Shown piece after piece: positions 55,823-64,000 of a stretch of DNA of 64,000 nt. The DNA lies in NCBI GenBank assembly GCA_963811055.1, contig CAWEPQ010000019.1, positions 682,001-746,000 of the forward strand, read 5' to 3'. Source of the stretch: JACVRW01 sp963811055. GTDB lineage: Bacteria > Actinomycetota > Thermoleophilia > Solirubrobacterales > Thermoleophilaceae. The number at the start of each line of letters is the position of its first letter. Position 1 is the stretch's first letter. The notes beneath the pieces are model-generated. The model saw nothing but the letters and a program-made list of their open reading frames with translations, did not search any database and was not told the origin of the DNA. Made by a program: the position numbers and the translations under genes.

Positions 55823-56710
55823 TTGAGGCCGGACGAGGAGAGCGCGGTCGCGGTGGGCCTGGTGGGCGCCGGGATAGGTGAGTCCCTCAGCCCTGCGCTG
55901 CACGAGCGGGAGGCCGGGCTGCTCGGCATCGACTACTCGTACACGCTGCTCGATCTGGACGAGCTCGGGCGGCCCGCCTCGGACGTGGGGGACGTGGTGC
56001 GCGAGGCTCGCCGTGACGGCCTGCTCGGCCTGAACGTGACCCACCCCTGCAAGCAGCTCGTGGTGCCTGAGCTCGACAGGCTGTCCCACGAGGCGGCCGC
56101 GCTCGGCGCGGTCAACACGATCGTGTTCGGCGACGCGGGCCTGGTCGGGCACAACACGGACTCCACGGGCTTCCAGGAGGCCTTCGCGCGCGGCCTCCCC
56201 GGGGCGAGCGTCGATCGCGTGGTGCTCGTGGGCGCGGGTGGAGCGGGGGCGGCGGTGGCGCACGCGATCCTGTGCCTGGGAGCCGGCCACCTGGCCGTGC
56301 TGGACGCGGAGCCGGACCGCGCACGCGAGCTGGCCGATGCGCTCGCGCCGCGCTTCGACACGGCGCGCGTGCTGGCGGTCGACCTGAGCGATCTGGACAC
56401 GTTGCTGGCGGACGCGGACGGGCTGATCCATGCCACGCCCACGGGCATGGCCGCGCACCCCGGATCCGCCGTGCCCGCGGAGCTGCTGGGCACGGGCATG
56501 TGGGTGGCAGAGGTGGTCTACATGCCGGTCGAGACCGAGCTCCTCAAGGGGGCGCGCGAACGCGGCTGCCGCACACTGGACGGCGCCGCCATGGTCGCGC
56601 TCCAGGCAGCTGGTTCTTTCGAGCTGTTCACCGGCGCGCGGCCGGATCGCGAGCGAATGCTGCGCCACGTCGAGGAGCTGTTTGCCGAGCGCAGGAGCAA
56701 GGCGGCGTGA
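55823..56710 (+). CDS. aroE: Shikimate/quinate dehydrogenase
   Basis: 295 residues. TTG start at 55823 after GGGAGGGAAG. Substrate site GESLSPALHEREAGLLG and GLLGLNVTHPCKQLVVPEL (the HPCKQ form common in quinate/shikimate dehydrogenases of catabolic operons), NAD(P) motif VVLVGAGGAGAAVAHA, VNTIVFGD, and HNTDSTGFQEAF. The next gene encodes 3-dehydroshikimate dehydratase, so this enzyme probably feeds quinate or shikimate into that step rather than working in aromatic biosynthesis. Confidence 0.88.
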   Translation: MRPDEESAVAVGLVGAGIGESLSPALHEREAGLLGIDYSYTLLDLDELGRPASDVGDVVREARRDGLLGLNVTHPCKQLVVPELDRLSHEAAALGAVNTIVFGDAGLVGHNTDSTGFQEAFARGLPGASVDRVVLVGAGGAGAAVAHAILCLGAGHLAVLDAEPDRARELADALAPRFDTARVLAVDLSDLDTLLADADGLIHATPTGMAAHPGSAVPAELLGTGMWVAEVVYMPVETELLKGARERGCRTLDGAAMVALQAAGSFELFTGARPDRERMLRHVEELFAERRSKAA

Positions 56711-58539
56711 ACGCCGCGATCGCAACCGTCTCACTCAGCGGCTCGCTGGAGCAGAAGCTGGGCGCCGCGGCCCGGGCCGGGTTCCACGCCGTCGAGATCT
56801 TCGAGCCCGACCTGGTGGCCTCGCCGCTGGGTCCCGCCGCGATTCGCGGTCTGGCCGAAGAGCTCGGCCTGGCGATCCCGATGTACCAGCCCTTCAGGGA
56901 CTTCGAAGGGGTCGGCGCGGAGCAGTTCGAGCGCAACATGCGCCGCGCCCGCCACAAGTTCGAGGTCATGCGCGAGCTCGGCGCGACCACGCTGCTCGTG
57001 TGCTCCAACGTGGCGCCCGGCGCCATCGACGACCCCGAGCTGTCAGCCGCTCAGCTGCACCGCCTGGCCGAGGAGGCCGCCGAGCACGACATACGGATCG
57101 CCTATGAGGCGCTCGCTTGGGGCACCCACGTGAGCGACTACCGCGACGCATGGCGGATCGTCGAGATGGCCGACCACCCCAGCCTCGGTACCTGTCTGGA
57201 CTCCTTTCACATCCTCTCGCGTGGCAGCGATCCGGCCGGGATTGCCGAGATCCCCGGCGAGAAGATCTTCTTCCTCCAGCTGGCCGACGCCCCGGCGATG
57301 TCGATGGACGTGCTCCAGTGGAGCCGCCACTACCGCTGCTTCCCGGGGCAGGGAGGGTTCGACCTCGCCGGCTTCATGGGCCATGTGGCGGCCGCCGGGT
57401 ACCGGGGACCCTGGTCGCTCGAGGTGTTCAACGACGTCTTCCGGCAGGCGGATCCGGACCGGATAGCCGTCGACGCCATGCGCTCGCTCCTGGCGCTCGC
57501 GGCGGCCGTGGGCGAGTGCTCCCTGCCGCCGGCCCCGGAGCTGAGCGGCCTCGCCTTCGTGGAGCTGGCCGTGGGGTCGGAATCCGGCCCGGAGACGGCG
57601 GGCGTGCTCGAGGCCATGGGCTTCGCGCAGGTGGGACCCCACCGCTCCAAGCCCGTCCAGCTCTGGCAGCACGGCGCGGCCCGCGTGCTGCTCAACCACG
57701 GGGACGAGCGGACGGCGGGGGATCCGCTGGTGGCCGCGTTGGGCGTGGAGAGCACCGATCCGGCCGGGTCAGAGGAGCGCGCGGAGGCACTGCTCGCCTC
57801 GGTGGTCCCACGTCGCCGCGGGCCGGGTGAGGCCTACCTCGCCGCCATTTCCGCCCCGGACGAGACCTCCATCCTCTTCTGCCGCACCGATGCCGGCGCG
57901 GACGGATGGCTCGGCGACTTCGTGGAGCTGGAGCACCACAACGGCGATGCCGTCGTGCACGCCATCGACCACGTGGTCCTCTCCCAGCCGTTCGACTACT
58001 TCGACGAGGCCACCCTGTTCTACCGCTCCGTGCTGGGCCTCGAGGCGCACGAAAGCCAGGACCTGGCCGGCCCGGAGGGACTGCTCCGCAGCCGTTCCGT
58101 GAACGATCCGACCCGTCGCCTGCGACTGGCGCTCACGGTGCCGCGCCTGGGCGGTGGAGAGCACGGACGGCTCGCCGATCTCCAGCACGTGGCCTTCGCG
58201 AGTCACGACGCCGTGGCCGCGGCCCGCCGGATGCGAGAGCGGGGAGTTCCGCTGCTCGCGATTCCGGACAACTACTACGACGATCTCTCCGCTCGGACGG
58301 AGCTCGAGGAAGACATCCTGGCGACGCTCCAAGCGCTCGGCGTCCTCTACGACTCGGGTCCCTCCGGAGAGTTCCTGCACTTCTTCACCGACCTGGTCGG
58401 CGGCCGGTTGTTCCTCGAAGTGGTCGAGCGCCGTGGCGCCTACGACGGCTACGGCGCGGCCAACTCGCCGGTCCGGCTGGCAGCGCAGGAGCAGTTCCAC
58501 GAGAGAGGGGAGAGGCATGAGCACCCAGAGCACGCTTGA
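56707..58539 (+). CDS. qsuB: QsuB-type 3-dehydroshikimate dehydratase fused to HPPD-like domain
   Basis: 610 residues starting at a GTG that overlaps the aroE stop. N-terminal sugar-isomerase TIM barrel (GFHAVEIFEPDLVA, YEALAWGTHVSDYRDAW, LGTCLDSFHILSRG, WSLEVFNDVFRQ with metal-binding E/D/H/E), which makes protocatechuate from dehydroshikimate. C-terminal VOC/HPPD-like half: AIDHVVLSQPFDYF, LQHVAFASHD and FLEVVERRGAYDGYG give the H-H-E set. This fusion is the known QsuB architecture. Confidence 0.88.
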   Translation: MNAAIATVSLSGSLEQKLGAAARAGFHAVEIFEPDLVASPLGPAAIRGLAEELGLAIPMYQPFRDFEGVGAEQFERNMRRARHKFEVMRELGATTLLVCSNVAPGAIDDPELSAAQLHRLAEEAAEHDIRIAYEALAWGTHVSDYRDAWRIVEMADHPSLGTCLDSFHILSRGSDPAGIAEIPGEKIFFLQLADAPAMSMDVLQWSRHYRCFPGQGGFDLAGFMGHVAAAGYRGPWSLEVFNDVFRQADPDRIAVDAMRSLLALAAAVGECSLPPAPELSGLAFVELAVGSESGPETAGVLEAMGFAQVGPHRSKPVQLWQHGAARVLLNHGDERTAGDPLVAALGVESTDPAGSEERAEALLASVVPRRRGPGEAYLAAISAPDETSILFCRTDAGADGWLGDFVELEHHNGDAVVHAIDHVVLSQPFDYFDEATLFYRSVLGLEAHESQDLAGPEGLLRSRSVNDPTRRLRLALTVPRLGGGEHGRLADLQHVAFASHDAVAAARRMRERGVPLLAIPDNYYDDLSARTELEEDILATLQALGVLYDSGPSGEFLHFFTDLVGGRLFLEVVERRGAYDGYGAANSPVRLAAQEQFHERGERHEHPEHA

Positions 58540-59968
58540 GGAACCGGTCCCACCGGGGCTGGAGGAGACGCCGGGACCACCGGAGGAGGTGGTCAGGGAC
58601 CTCCCGGAGCCCGCCAGGCTCCGCAAGCTGATCGGGCCGAGCGTGATCCTCGTCGGCGTCGGGGTGGCCAGCGGCGAGTACATCCTCTTCCCGTACATCG
58701 CCTCCAAGGCGGGGCTCGTGTTCCTCTGGGCCGCGGTGGTGGGAGTGGCGATCCAGTTCTTCATCAACATGGAGATCGAGCGCTACACGCTCGCCACCGG
58801 CCAGACCGCGATCACCGGCTTCCAGCGCCTGTGGAAGCCGTTCGGCCTGATCCTCGTGCTGATGGCGCTGCTCGCCACCACCTGGCCGGGCTGGGCCACG
58901 AGCGCGGCCACGCTGGCGACATTCCTCTTCGGAGGCGGGGACGCCAACACGATCGCCATCGGCGCGCTCGTGGCCATCGGGGTCACGCTCACGGCATCGC
59001 CGGTCGTGTACCGGACGGTCGAGCGCCTGGAGTTCCTGAAGATCGGGGCGCTGCTGCTGTTCGTCGCAATTGCGTTGCTCGTGGCGGTGAGCAGCACGGC
59101 CTACAGCGATACGAGCGAGACCGTGACCAGCTTCGGCGCCTTCCCGGACGAGGTGGAGCTCGCGATCCTGGTGGGCGCGCTGGCGGCTGCCGGCGCGGGC
59201 GGCGCCAACAACCTCGTCCAGAGCAACTGGATCCGCGACAAGGGCTTCGGCATGGGTAGCTACGCCCCCCGCATCGTGTCGCCGATCACCGGCGAGGAGG
59301 AGGCGATGCCCTCGGGCCAGCGCTACAGCTTCCCCCGGGACGAGAAGAACATGGCTCGCTGGCGCGATTGGTGGCGCCGGGCCAACCTCGAGCAGCTCGT
59401 CTCCTTCGGGCTCGTGGCGATCGTGTCGATCACGTCCTTCTCGCTGATCGCCTACTCCACGGTGTTCGGCCATCCCGATCTACCCGCGGAGAGCGGCTTC
59501 GACTTCATCTCCCTCGAGGCCGATCAGCTGGACGCCGACGTGGGCAACTGGTTCGGCACGCTGTTCCTGGCCGTCGGCACGGTCAGCCTGTTCGCCGCCG
59601 CGATCGGGATCGTCGACTACGTGTCCCGTCTCGTGGCCGACGTGGTCACGGTCGGGTACGCCGAGGGCAGCAAGCGCTGGACCGAGAGCCGGCTGTACTT
59701 CGCCGTCGTCTGGACGATGGTGATCGTGGGCTGCTCGATCCTGCTGCTCGGGTTCGACCAGCCGCTCGTGCTCGTGACGATCTCCACGGTGCTCGGCGGG
59801 TTCATCATGTTCGTGTACTCCTGCCTGCTCGTGGTCACCAACCGGCGCTACCTGCCGGACGAGCTCAAGCTCAGGGGCTACCGGCTGGGCATCATCGCCT
59901 TCGCGATCGTGCTCCTGGGCACGACTTCGGTGATCGTCGGGATCGATCAGTTCGGGAACCTGTTCTGA
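58517..59968 (+). CDS. Nramp-fold transporter lacking the metal-binding motifs
   Basis: 483 residues, about 11-12 helices. ATG at 58517 overlaps the previous gene by 23 bases. Helix 1 region reads IGPSVILVGVGVASGEYILFPY, with no DPGN motif, and helix 6 has GALAAAGAGGANNLVQSNW, with no MPH motif. The overall layout is that of the Nramp superfamily, but without those metal ligands. In a quinate/shikimate operon, uptake of an organic substrate is a possibility to test; this is inference. Confidence 0.8.
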   Translation: MSTQSTLEEPVPPGLEETPGPPEEVVRDLPEPARLRKLIGPSVILVGVGVASGEYILFPYIASKAGLVFLWAAVVGVAIQFFINMEIERYTLATGQTAITGFQRLWKPFGLILVLMALLATTWPGWATSAATLATFLFGGGDANTIAIGALVAIGVTLTASPVVYRTVERLEFLKIGALLLFVAIALLVAVSSTAYSDTSETVTSFGAFPDEVELAILVGALAAAGAGGANNLVQSNWIRDKGFGMGSYAPRIVSPITGEEEAMPSGQRYSFPRDEKNMARWRDWWRRANLEQLVSFGLVAIVSITSFSLIAYSTVFGHPDLPAESGFDFISLEADQLDADVGNWFGTLFLAVGTVSLFAAAIGIVDYVSRLVADVVTVGYAEGSKRWTESRLYFAVVWTMVIVGCSILLLGFDQPLVLVTISTVLGGFIMFVYSCLLVVTNRRYLPDELKLRGYRLGIIAFAIVLLGTTSVIVGIDQFGNLF

Positions 59969-60054
59969 TGCAACGGCTCGTGAGCAGGGTGCTGGTGGGC
60001 CTGATCGCGTGGAGCGCCATCGTGCTGATGGCGCACGCAATCGGGCTCACCTGA
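59968..60054 (+). CDS. 28-residue one-helix membrane peptide
   Basis: ATG at 59968 shares bases with the stop of the transporter gene (TGATG), so it is translationally coupled to it. The sequence MQRLVSRVLVGLIAWSAIVL... is a single hydrophobic helix with a basic N-terminus, ending at TGA 60052-60054. Probable small partner of the transporter. Too short for family assignment. Confidence 0.6.
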   Translation: MQRLVSRVLVGLIAWSAIVLMAHAIGLT

Positions 60055-60091
60055 GGCCTCACAGCGGTCCCGATCCGCTCCTCTAGCCTCG

Positions 60092-62287
60092 GTGGCCGAC
60101 TCGATGTCCGCCGACCACGCCACCGAGAGCCGCTTCGCCCGCCTGGCCCGCGTCTGCTTCCGCCATCCGTGGCGGATCGTGGGCGTGTGGACGCTCATCC
60201 TCGTGGGTGTCAGCTTCGCCGCCGGCGCGATCGGCAAGGTCGACTCGTCGAACTTCCGGCTGTCTGGGACCGACAGCCAACGCGCGTTCGACCTGCTGGC
60301 GGAGCGCTTCCCAGCCCAGAAGGGCGACACCGACCAGATCGTCTTCGCGGCTCGCGGCTCCGGGACGACCCTGAAGAACCCGGCGCTCGAGGCCCGTGCC
60401 GAGGCGACGCTCGCGAAGGTGGGGCGCCTGCCGCACGTGGAGTCGGTCGGGGAGCTGTCCACGTCCCCCGACGGGCGCGTGGCGGTGGCGCCGGTGACCT
60501 ACGACGACTCGGTGGACAAGCTCGAGCTCGACGACCTCAAGAACGTGGTGTCCACCGCTCGCGACGGCGCCACCGGCGCGCTCCAGGTGGAGGTGGGCGG
60601 CCAGGGCGCCGAGTTCGCGCGTCAGGAGGGACCGGGCGCCTCGGGCCTGATCGGCCTGGCGGCGGCGATGATCGTGCTGCTCTTCACGTTCGGGTCGGTG
60701 GTGGCCGCGGGCGTTCCCATCCTCACGGCGGTGTTCGCCCTCGGCTCGGCCATCGGGTTGATCGCCCTGGGGTCGCACGTGATCGACACGCCGGACTTTG
60801 CCACCCAGCTCGCCGAGCTCATCGGCCTCGGCGTGGGCATCGACTACGCGCTCCTCGTGCTCACTCGCTACCGCTCCGAGGTCACCCGCGGCGGAAATCG
60901 CGAGGAGGCCACGGTCCGCGCCCTCGACACCGCCGGGCGCACCGTCGTGTTCGCCGCTGCCACCGTGATCATCGCCCTGCTTGGCATGTTTGCCCTGGGT
61001 CTCTCTTTCCTCAACGGCGTGGCGCTCGGCGCCGCCCTCGCGGTGCTGCTGACCATGCTCGCGGCCCTCACCCTGCTGCCGGCGTTCATGCGGATCGCCG
61101 GCGGGCGCATCGACGGCCTGCGCCGCCGCACGCGCGAGAAGTTCGCGGCCCGGCCGCCCTCCGACGAGGGCCGGATGTGGGCGGCGTGGAGCCGCGGGGT
61201 CCAGCGCCGCCCGTGGCCCGCGATCGTGGTGTCCATGGCGATCCTGCTCGGACTGGCCGCGCCCGCCCTCGGGATGCGCCTCGGCTCGAGCGACGCCGGC
61301 ACCGACCCCTCGGGAACCACCACCCGCAAGGCCTACGACCTGATCTCCGACGGCTTCGGCAAGGGCGTGAACGGGACCTTCCTCGTGGTCGCCGAGCTCC
61401 CCGCCCCGGGCGACCGCTCGGGTCTCGCTCCGCTGCGCGCCCAGCTGTCGGCGGATCCCGGCATCGTCTCGGTGTCGGAGGCGCGCCTGTCGCCCGACCG
61501 CACGGTGGCCACGCTCACCGCAGTCCCGCGCACCTCACCGCAAGACAGGGAGACCACCACGGTGCTGCGCCGGCTGCGCAACGACGTGATCCCCCCTGTC
61601 GAGAGCGAGACGAGGACGACGGTCTCGATCGGCGGCATCACGGCCGTGCAGGAGGACTTCACCCGCTCGATCGCCGACAAGCTGCCCTACTTCGTGGGCA
61701 TCGTCGTGCTGCTCTCGGCGCTGTTGCTGATGGCGGTCTTCCGCTCCGTGCTGGTGCCGATCAAGGCGGCTCTCATGAACCTGCTCTCGATCGGCGCGGC
61801 GCTGGGCCTGGTCACGCTCGTCTTCCAGCATGGGGTGGGCGCCGACCTGCTCGGGATCCAGACAGGGCCGATCGAGTCGTTCCTGCCCGTGATGCTGTTC
61901 GCGATCGTCTTCGGGCTGTCCATGGACTACGAGGTGTTCCTGCTCTCGCGCGTGCACGAGGAGTGGGAGCACAGCGGGGACGCGCACTACGCGGTGCGCC
62001 ACGGCCTGGCTGCCACCGGCCGCGTGATCACGGCGGCGGCGGCGATCATGGTGGTGGTGTTCGGCTCGTTCGCGATCGGCGACGACCGCATCATCAAGCT
62101 CTTCGGCATCGGCCTCGCCTCGGCGGTGCTCCTCGACGCGCTTGTCATCCGCTGTCTGCTCGTCCCCGCGATCATGGAGCTGATGGGCCGCTGGGCGTGG
62201 TGGCTGCCGCGCGGTCTCGACCGCGTGCTGCCGCGCCTGGCCCTCGAGCGCCCCGACGGCCGGCCCGCCGCGGCCGAGGCCGACTAG
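60092..62287 (+). CDS. MMPL/RND-family membrane transporter
   Basis: 731 residues. Two copies of a unit of helix, large external domain, and five helices. GIDYALLVLTRYRSE (about residue 250) and GLSMDYEVFLLSRVHEEWE (about 610) are the two MMPL helix-4 motifs containing the conserved D-Y pairs. Start GTG at 60092 (ATG at 60104 possible). Members export lipids or drugs; substrate here unknown. Confidence 0.92.
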   Translation: MADSMSADHATESRFARLARVCFRHPWRIVGVWTLILVGVSFAAGAIGKVDSSNFRLSGTDSQRAFDLLAERFPAQKGDTDQIVFAARGSGTTLKNPALEARAEATLAKVGRLPHVESVGELSTSPDGRVAVAPVTYDDSVDKLELDDLKNVVSTARDGATGALQVEVGGQGAEFARQEGPGASGLIGLAAAMIVLLFTFGSVVAAGVPILTAVFALGSAIGLIALGSHVIDTPDFATQLAELIGLGVGIDYALLVLTRYRSEVTRGGNREEATVRALDTAGRTVVFAAATVIIALLGMFALGLSFLNGVALGAALAVLLTMLAALTLLPAFMRIAGGRIDGLRRRTREKFAARPPSDEGRMWAAWSRGVQRRPWPAIVVSMAILLGLAAPALGMRLGSSDAGTDPSGTTTRKAYDLISDGFGKGVNGTFLVVAELPAPGDRSGLAPLRAQLSADPGIVSVSEARLSPDRTVATLTAVPRTSPQDRETTTVLRRLRNDVIPPVESETRTTVSIGGITAVQEDFTRSIADKLPYFVGIVVLLSALLLMAVFRSVLVPIKAALMNLLSIGAALGLVTLVFQHGVGADLLGIQTGPIESFLPVMLFAIVFGLSMDYEVFLLSRVHEEWEHSGDAHYAVRHGLAATGRVITAAAAIMVVVFGSFAIGDDRIIKLFGIGLASAVLLDALVIRCLLVPAIMELMGRWAWWLPRGLDRVLPRLALERPDGRPAAAEAD

Positions 62288-62297
62288 GGTTCGCCCC

Positions 62298-62549
62298 GTG
62301 CCGCCTCCCGGGATCGGAAAGCTCGTTCCGCTCGTCGTAAAGACGCCCTGGGCACGGGTCCTGGCGGTGGCCACCTGGGTCTTCGGCGCGGGCAAGGCCC
62401 GCCTCGACGAGAACCTGACGAAGAAGGAACGCAGCGAGCTCACGAAGCTGATGCTCAAGTCGAAGGGCCGTCCCTCGAACCTCACCGAGCGCCAGCGGAC
62501 CCGCTTCAGGCGACTCGTGAACAAGGCAGTGACGGGGCACTTCCCGTAG
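62298..62549 (+). CDS. Small basic hypothetical protein
   Basis: 83 residues, GTG at 62298, ten bases after the MMPL gene. Sequence is basic: GKARLDENLTKKERSELTKLMLKSKGRPSNLTERQRTRFRRLVNKAV, helical. Such short basic proteins after large genes recur in actinobacteria; function unknown. Confidence 0.65.
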   Translation: MPPPGIGKLVPLVVKTPWARVLAVATWVFGAGKARLDENLTKKERSELTKLMLKSKGRPSNLTERQRTRFRRLVNKAVTGHFP

Positions 62550-62660
62550 CGGGGCCTCCAAAGCTCTACTGTTTGTCGCACAGCAGTCGCCCGTCTGGTT
62601 CTCAGCTCCTCTTCCTCTCGCGCGAGAAACCCCAGAGGGACAGTCGAGAGGTCGGAAATC

Positions 62661-63050
62661 ATGGGTGAAGTGATCGCCCGAGGCAACGGGCACCGCATCG
62701 AAGGTACCGAGGGCGAGGTGCTTCTGCAGCTCTCCAACGAGATGGTGCGGATCTACAAGGACATCTTCGGGCGAGGTCCCACACGGGCTCGCGCCGACTG
62801 GGCCGGCCCCGACGCCGTGGTCTGCACGCTGGAGGACACCCTCACGCCGGTGGAGCGCAGGATGGCCAAGCTCGGTGAGCACCAGAAGCTGCGAGAGGTC
62901 CGGATCTTCTTCCAGCACGCCAGCGAGGACGACTTCCGGGCGTCGGTGGAGCGGATAACCGGGCGCGCCGTGAGGGCGTTCGTCTCGGGCATCGACACCG
63001 GCCAGGACGTGTCGGCCGAGGTTTTCTACTTCGGGCGGAGCGCCCCCTAA
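62661..63050 (+). CDS. DUF2294 / MpsC-family protein
   Basis: 129 residues. GEVLLQLSNEMVRIYKDIFGRGPTRARADW and VVCTLEDTLTPVERRMAKLGEHQKLREVRIFFQ with a final SGIDTGQDVSAEVFYF fit DUF2294, related to MpsC, a subunit described in Na+-translocating membrane-potential systems of staphylococci. Stand-alone copies are of unknown role. ATG at 62661 with GAGGTCGG upstream. Confidence 0.85.
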   Translation: MGEVIARGNGHRIEGTEGEVLLQLSNEMVRIYKDIFGRGPTRARADWAGPDAVVCTLEDTLTPVERRMAKLGEHQKLREVRIFFQHASEDDFRASVERITGRAVRAFVSGIDTGQDVSAEVFYFGRSAP

Positions 63051-63055
63051 GGGGC
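63041..63055. terminator. Possible bidirectional terminator between convergent genes
   Basis: CGCCCCCTAAGGGGC: CCCC-TAA-GGGG with flanking bases forms a short stable hairpin at the ends of the convergent MpsC and helical-protein genes. No T tract on either side, so only a weak call. Confidence 0.4.
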
Positions 63056-63553
63056 CTACTCCTCTTCCTCGTCCGGATCCTCGCCGGCTGCCAGCTTCAG
63101 CGAGCCGTCGAGTACCTCCTGCAGGTGGCGCTGCTGGATCGGGAGGGCCCAGTCGGCGAGCTTGCGCAGGTCGGCGTTGCCAGCCCGTTCGTTCAGCTTG
63201 CCGACGATGGCCCAGTGACCGACCTCGCCGGCCTCGGCCATGGTGAGGAACTCGAATCCGTCGAGTGGGTCGTCCTCACCACCGAGATACGCCTCGCGCA
63301 TCTCGGTGGCCTCGGCCTTGACCTCGCGGGCCTTCTCGAGGATCGCCGTCTTCTTGCCCTTGAACGAAGAGGCGAGGGCGGTGCACCGCTTCTGGGTCTC
63401 CCTGGCCTCCTCGCGAGCCTGCTCCAACTTCTTGGAGAGGCTCTCGTGCTCGGAGCTCAGCATGCCGCGGACCAGGCGCGTGGAGTCCTGGGCCGCCATC
63501 GCGAGCCCCAGAACCTCCGCGACCTTGCTTTCGAGCTTCGTCAGGGTCGCCAT
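63056..63553 (-). CDS. Coiled-coil protein next to Mn-catalase
   Basis: 165 residues from the ATG at 63553, two bases after the Mn-catalase stop. Highly helical: SSEHESLSKKLEQAREEARETQKRC, EKAREVKAEATEMREAYLG; then FLTMAEAGEVGHWAIVGKLNERAG and a ferritin-like-looking tail ADWALPIQQRHLQEVLDGSLKLA and an acidic end EDPDEEEE. Probably ferritin-like or a partner of the catalase. Confidence 0.75.
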   Translation of the reverse strand: MATLTKLESKVAEVLGLAMAAQDSTRLVRGMLSSEHESLSKKLEQAREEARETQKRCTALASSFKGKKTAILEKAREVKAEATEMREAYLGGEDDPLDGFEFLTMAEAGEVGHWAIVGKLNERAGNADLRKLADWALPIQQRHLQEVLDGSLKLAAGEDPDEEEE

Positions 63554-63555
63554 GG

Positions 63556-64000
63556 CTAGGAGACCGCGTCCTTGACCTTGTCGACGACACCCTTCGTGTC
63601 GTTGGCCACCACGCCCGTGGGCTCGTCGGGAAGGCCCGCCGCTTCGCGAAGCTTGCGAGCGATCTCGGCGATCTCCTCCGGGGCGTAGTCCGGAGCGAAC
63701 ACGCCCTCCTGCGCGGGCAGGTCGAACGGCGGCACGCCCTCCGGAGCGTTGTCGACCACCTCGAGGCCCTCCCCGGTCTCCGGGTGTGCGCCGTTGAAGA
63801 CGGCGGCGAGCTCGTTGTAGTCGCTGGGGGAGAAGCGGTAGAGCTTCAGGTGCTCGCCCCTGGCGATGTGCGGCTGGCACTCCGGGATCTTGTCCGTGGG
63901 AATGCGCGGGGACGGGAACAGCTTGCTCAGATCGGCGCCGGTGAGGTTCTCGACCGCACGTGCGTAGGCGACCTGGTGCACGCCGCCGCGAACGAGCAGG
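63556..64000 (-). CDS. Manganese catalase, C-terminal part (runs off window end)
   Basis: Minus-strand frame open from the window end: LLVRGGVHQVAYARAVENLTG then KLFPSPRIPTDKIPEC, the C-terminal region of Mn-containing catalases, ending in a linker with DYAPEEIAEIARKLREAAGLPDEP and VVDKVKDAVS. At least 148 residues; the di-manganese helices are outside the window except for the GGVHQVAYA helix. With the helical gene after it, likely a stress unit. Confidence 0.85.
   Translation of the reverse strand, partial: LLVRGGVHQVAYARAVENLTGADLSKLFPSPRIPTDKIPECQPHIARGEHLKLYRFSPSDYNELAAVFNGAHPETGEGLEVVDNAPEGVPPFDLPAQEGVFAPDYAPEEIAEIARKLREAAGLPDEPTGVVANDTKGVVDKVKDAVS

Noticed and set aside
55823..58539. 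AroE as part of aromatic amino-acid biosynthesis
   Set aside because: The HPCKQ form and the downstream QsuB-type dehydratase with its own TetR regulator point to quinate/shikimate breakdown instead.

Overview
The window is very GC-rich, densely coded bacterial DNA with short intergenic gaps and many GTG/TTG starts. Gene content (form I aerobic CO dehydrogenase, MASE1-type histidine kinase, LuxR regulators with large ATPase or TPR parts, repeat proteins exported after a YAAN-type leader, Mn-catalase) suggests a soil actinomycetota of the Thermoleophilia/Solirubrobacterales type. That placement is inference from gene content; no rRNA gene is present.

Layout. 1-9.3 kb: a minus-strand operon (aldehyde dehydrogenase, class III aminotransferase, IclR regulator, spermidine/putrescine-type ABC transporter potDBCA) with a divergent amidohydrolase and a nitrilase-family amidase, probably an amine or amide catabolic unit; potD carries a frameshift. 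9.3-40 kb: a mixed chromosomal region with GNAT, Tat-exported amidohydrolase, RTX-like secreted protein, peptidase T, MASE1 histidine kinase, a 917-residue LuxR-type ATPase regulator, VOC proteins, redoxin, PLP gamma-family enzyme with a TetR regulator and a clear operator, MBL hydrolase, zinc metallopeptidase, DHH phosphoesterase and SGNH hydrolase. 39.1-40.9 kb: a scar zone with three hairpins, a histidine-kinase remnant and a deletion junction between two halves of a siderophore ABC system.

42.1-55.1 kb: a form I CO dehydrogenase locus. It has an XdhC homologue on the minus strand, then on the plus strand five consecutive small one-helix membrane proteins, coxM-coxS-coxL (with the AYRCSFR signature), an XdhC-YHS fusion, a MobA-like transferase, coxD (MoxR ATPase), coxE (VWA), a small cysteine-rich protein, a free-standing 155-residue paralogue of part of CoxL, an opposing YceI gene, coxG and two tiny zinc-ribbon proteins. 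From about 43.95 to 54.37 kb almost every gene is interrupted by single-base shifts. Most of those worked through are repaired by deleting one G that follows a C on the plus strand, even inside the minus-strand YceI gene, so they look like a technical artefact rather than decay. Coordinates of these genes are spans over repaired frames.

55.1-60.1 kb: a TetR regulator divergent from a quinate/shikimate operon (AroE-type dehydrogenase, QsuB-type dehydroshikimate dehydratase, an Nramp-fold carrier lacking the metal motifs, and a 28-residue membrane peptide). 60.1-64 kb: MMPL transporter, small conserved proteins, an MpsC-type protein and a truncated manganese catalase. Five convergent gene pairs end on a shared CTAG. 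No tRNA, rRNA, CRISPR array or intact insertion sequence was recognised.
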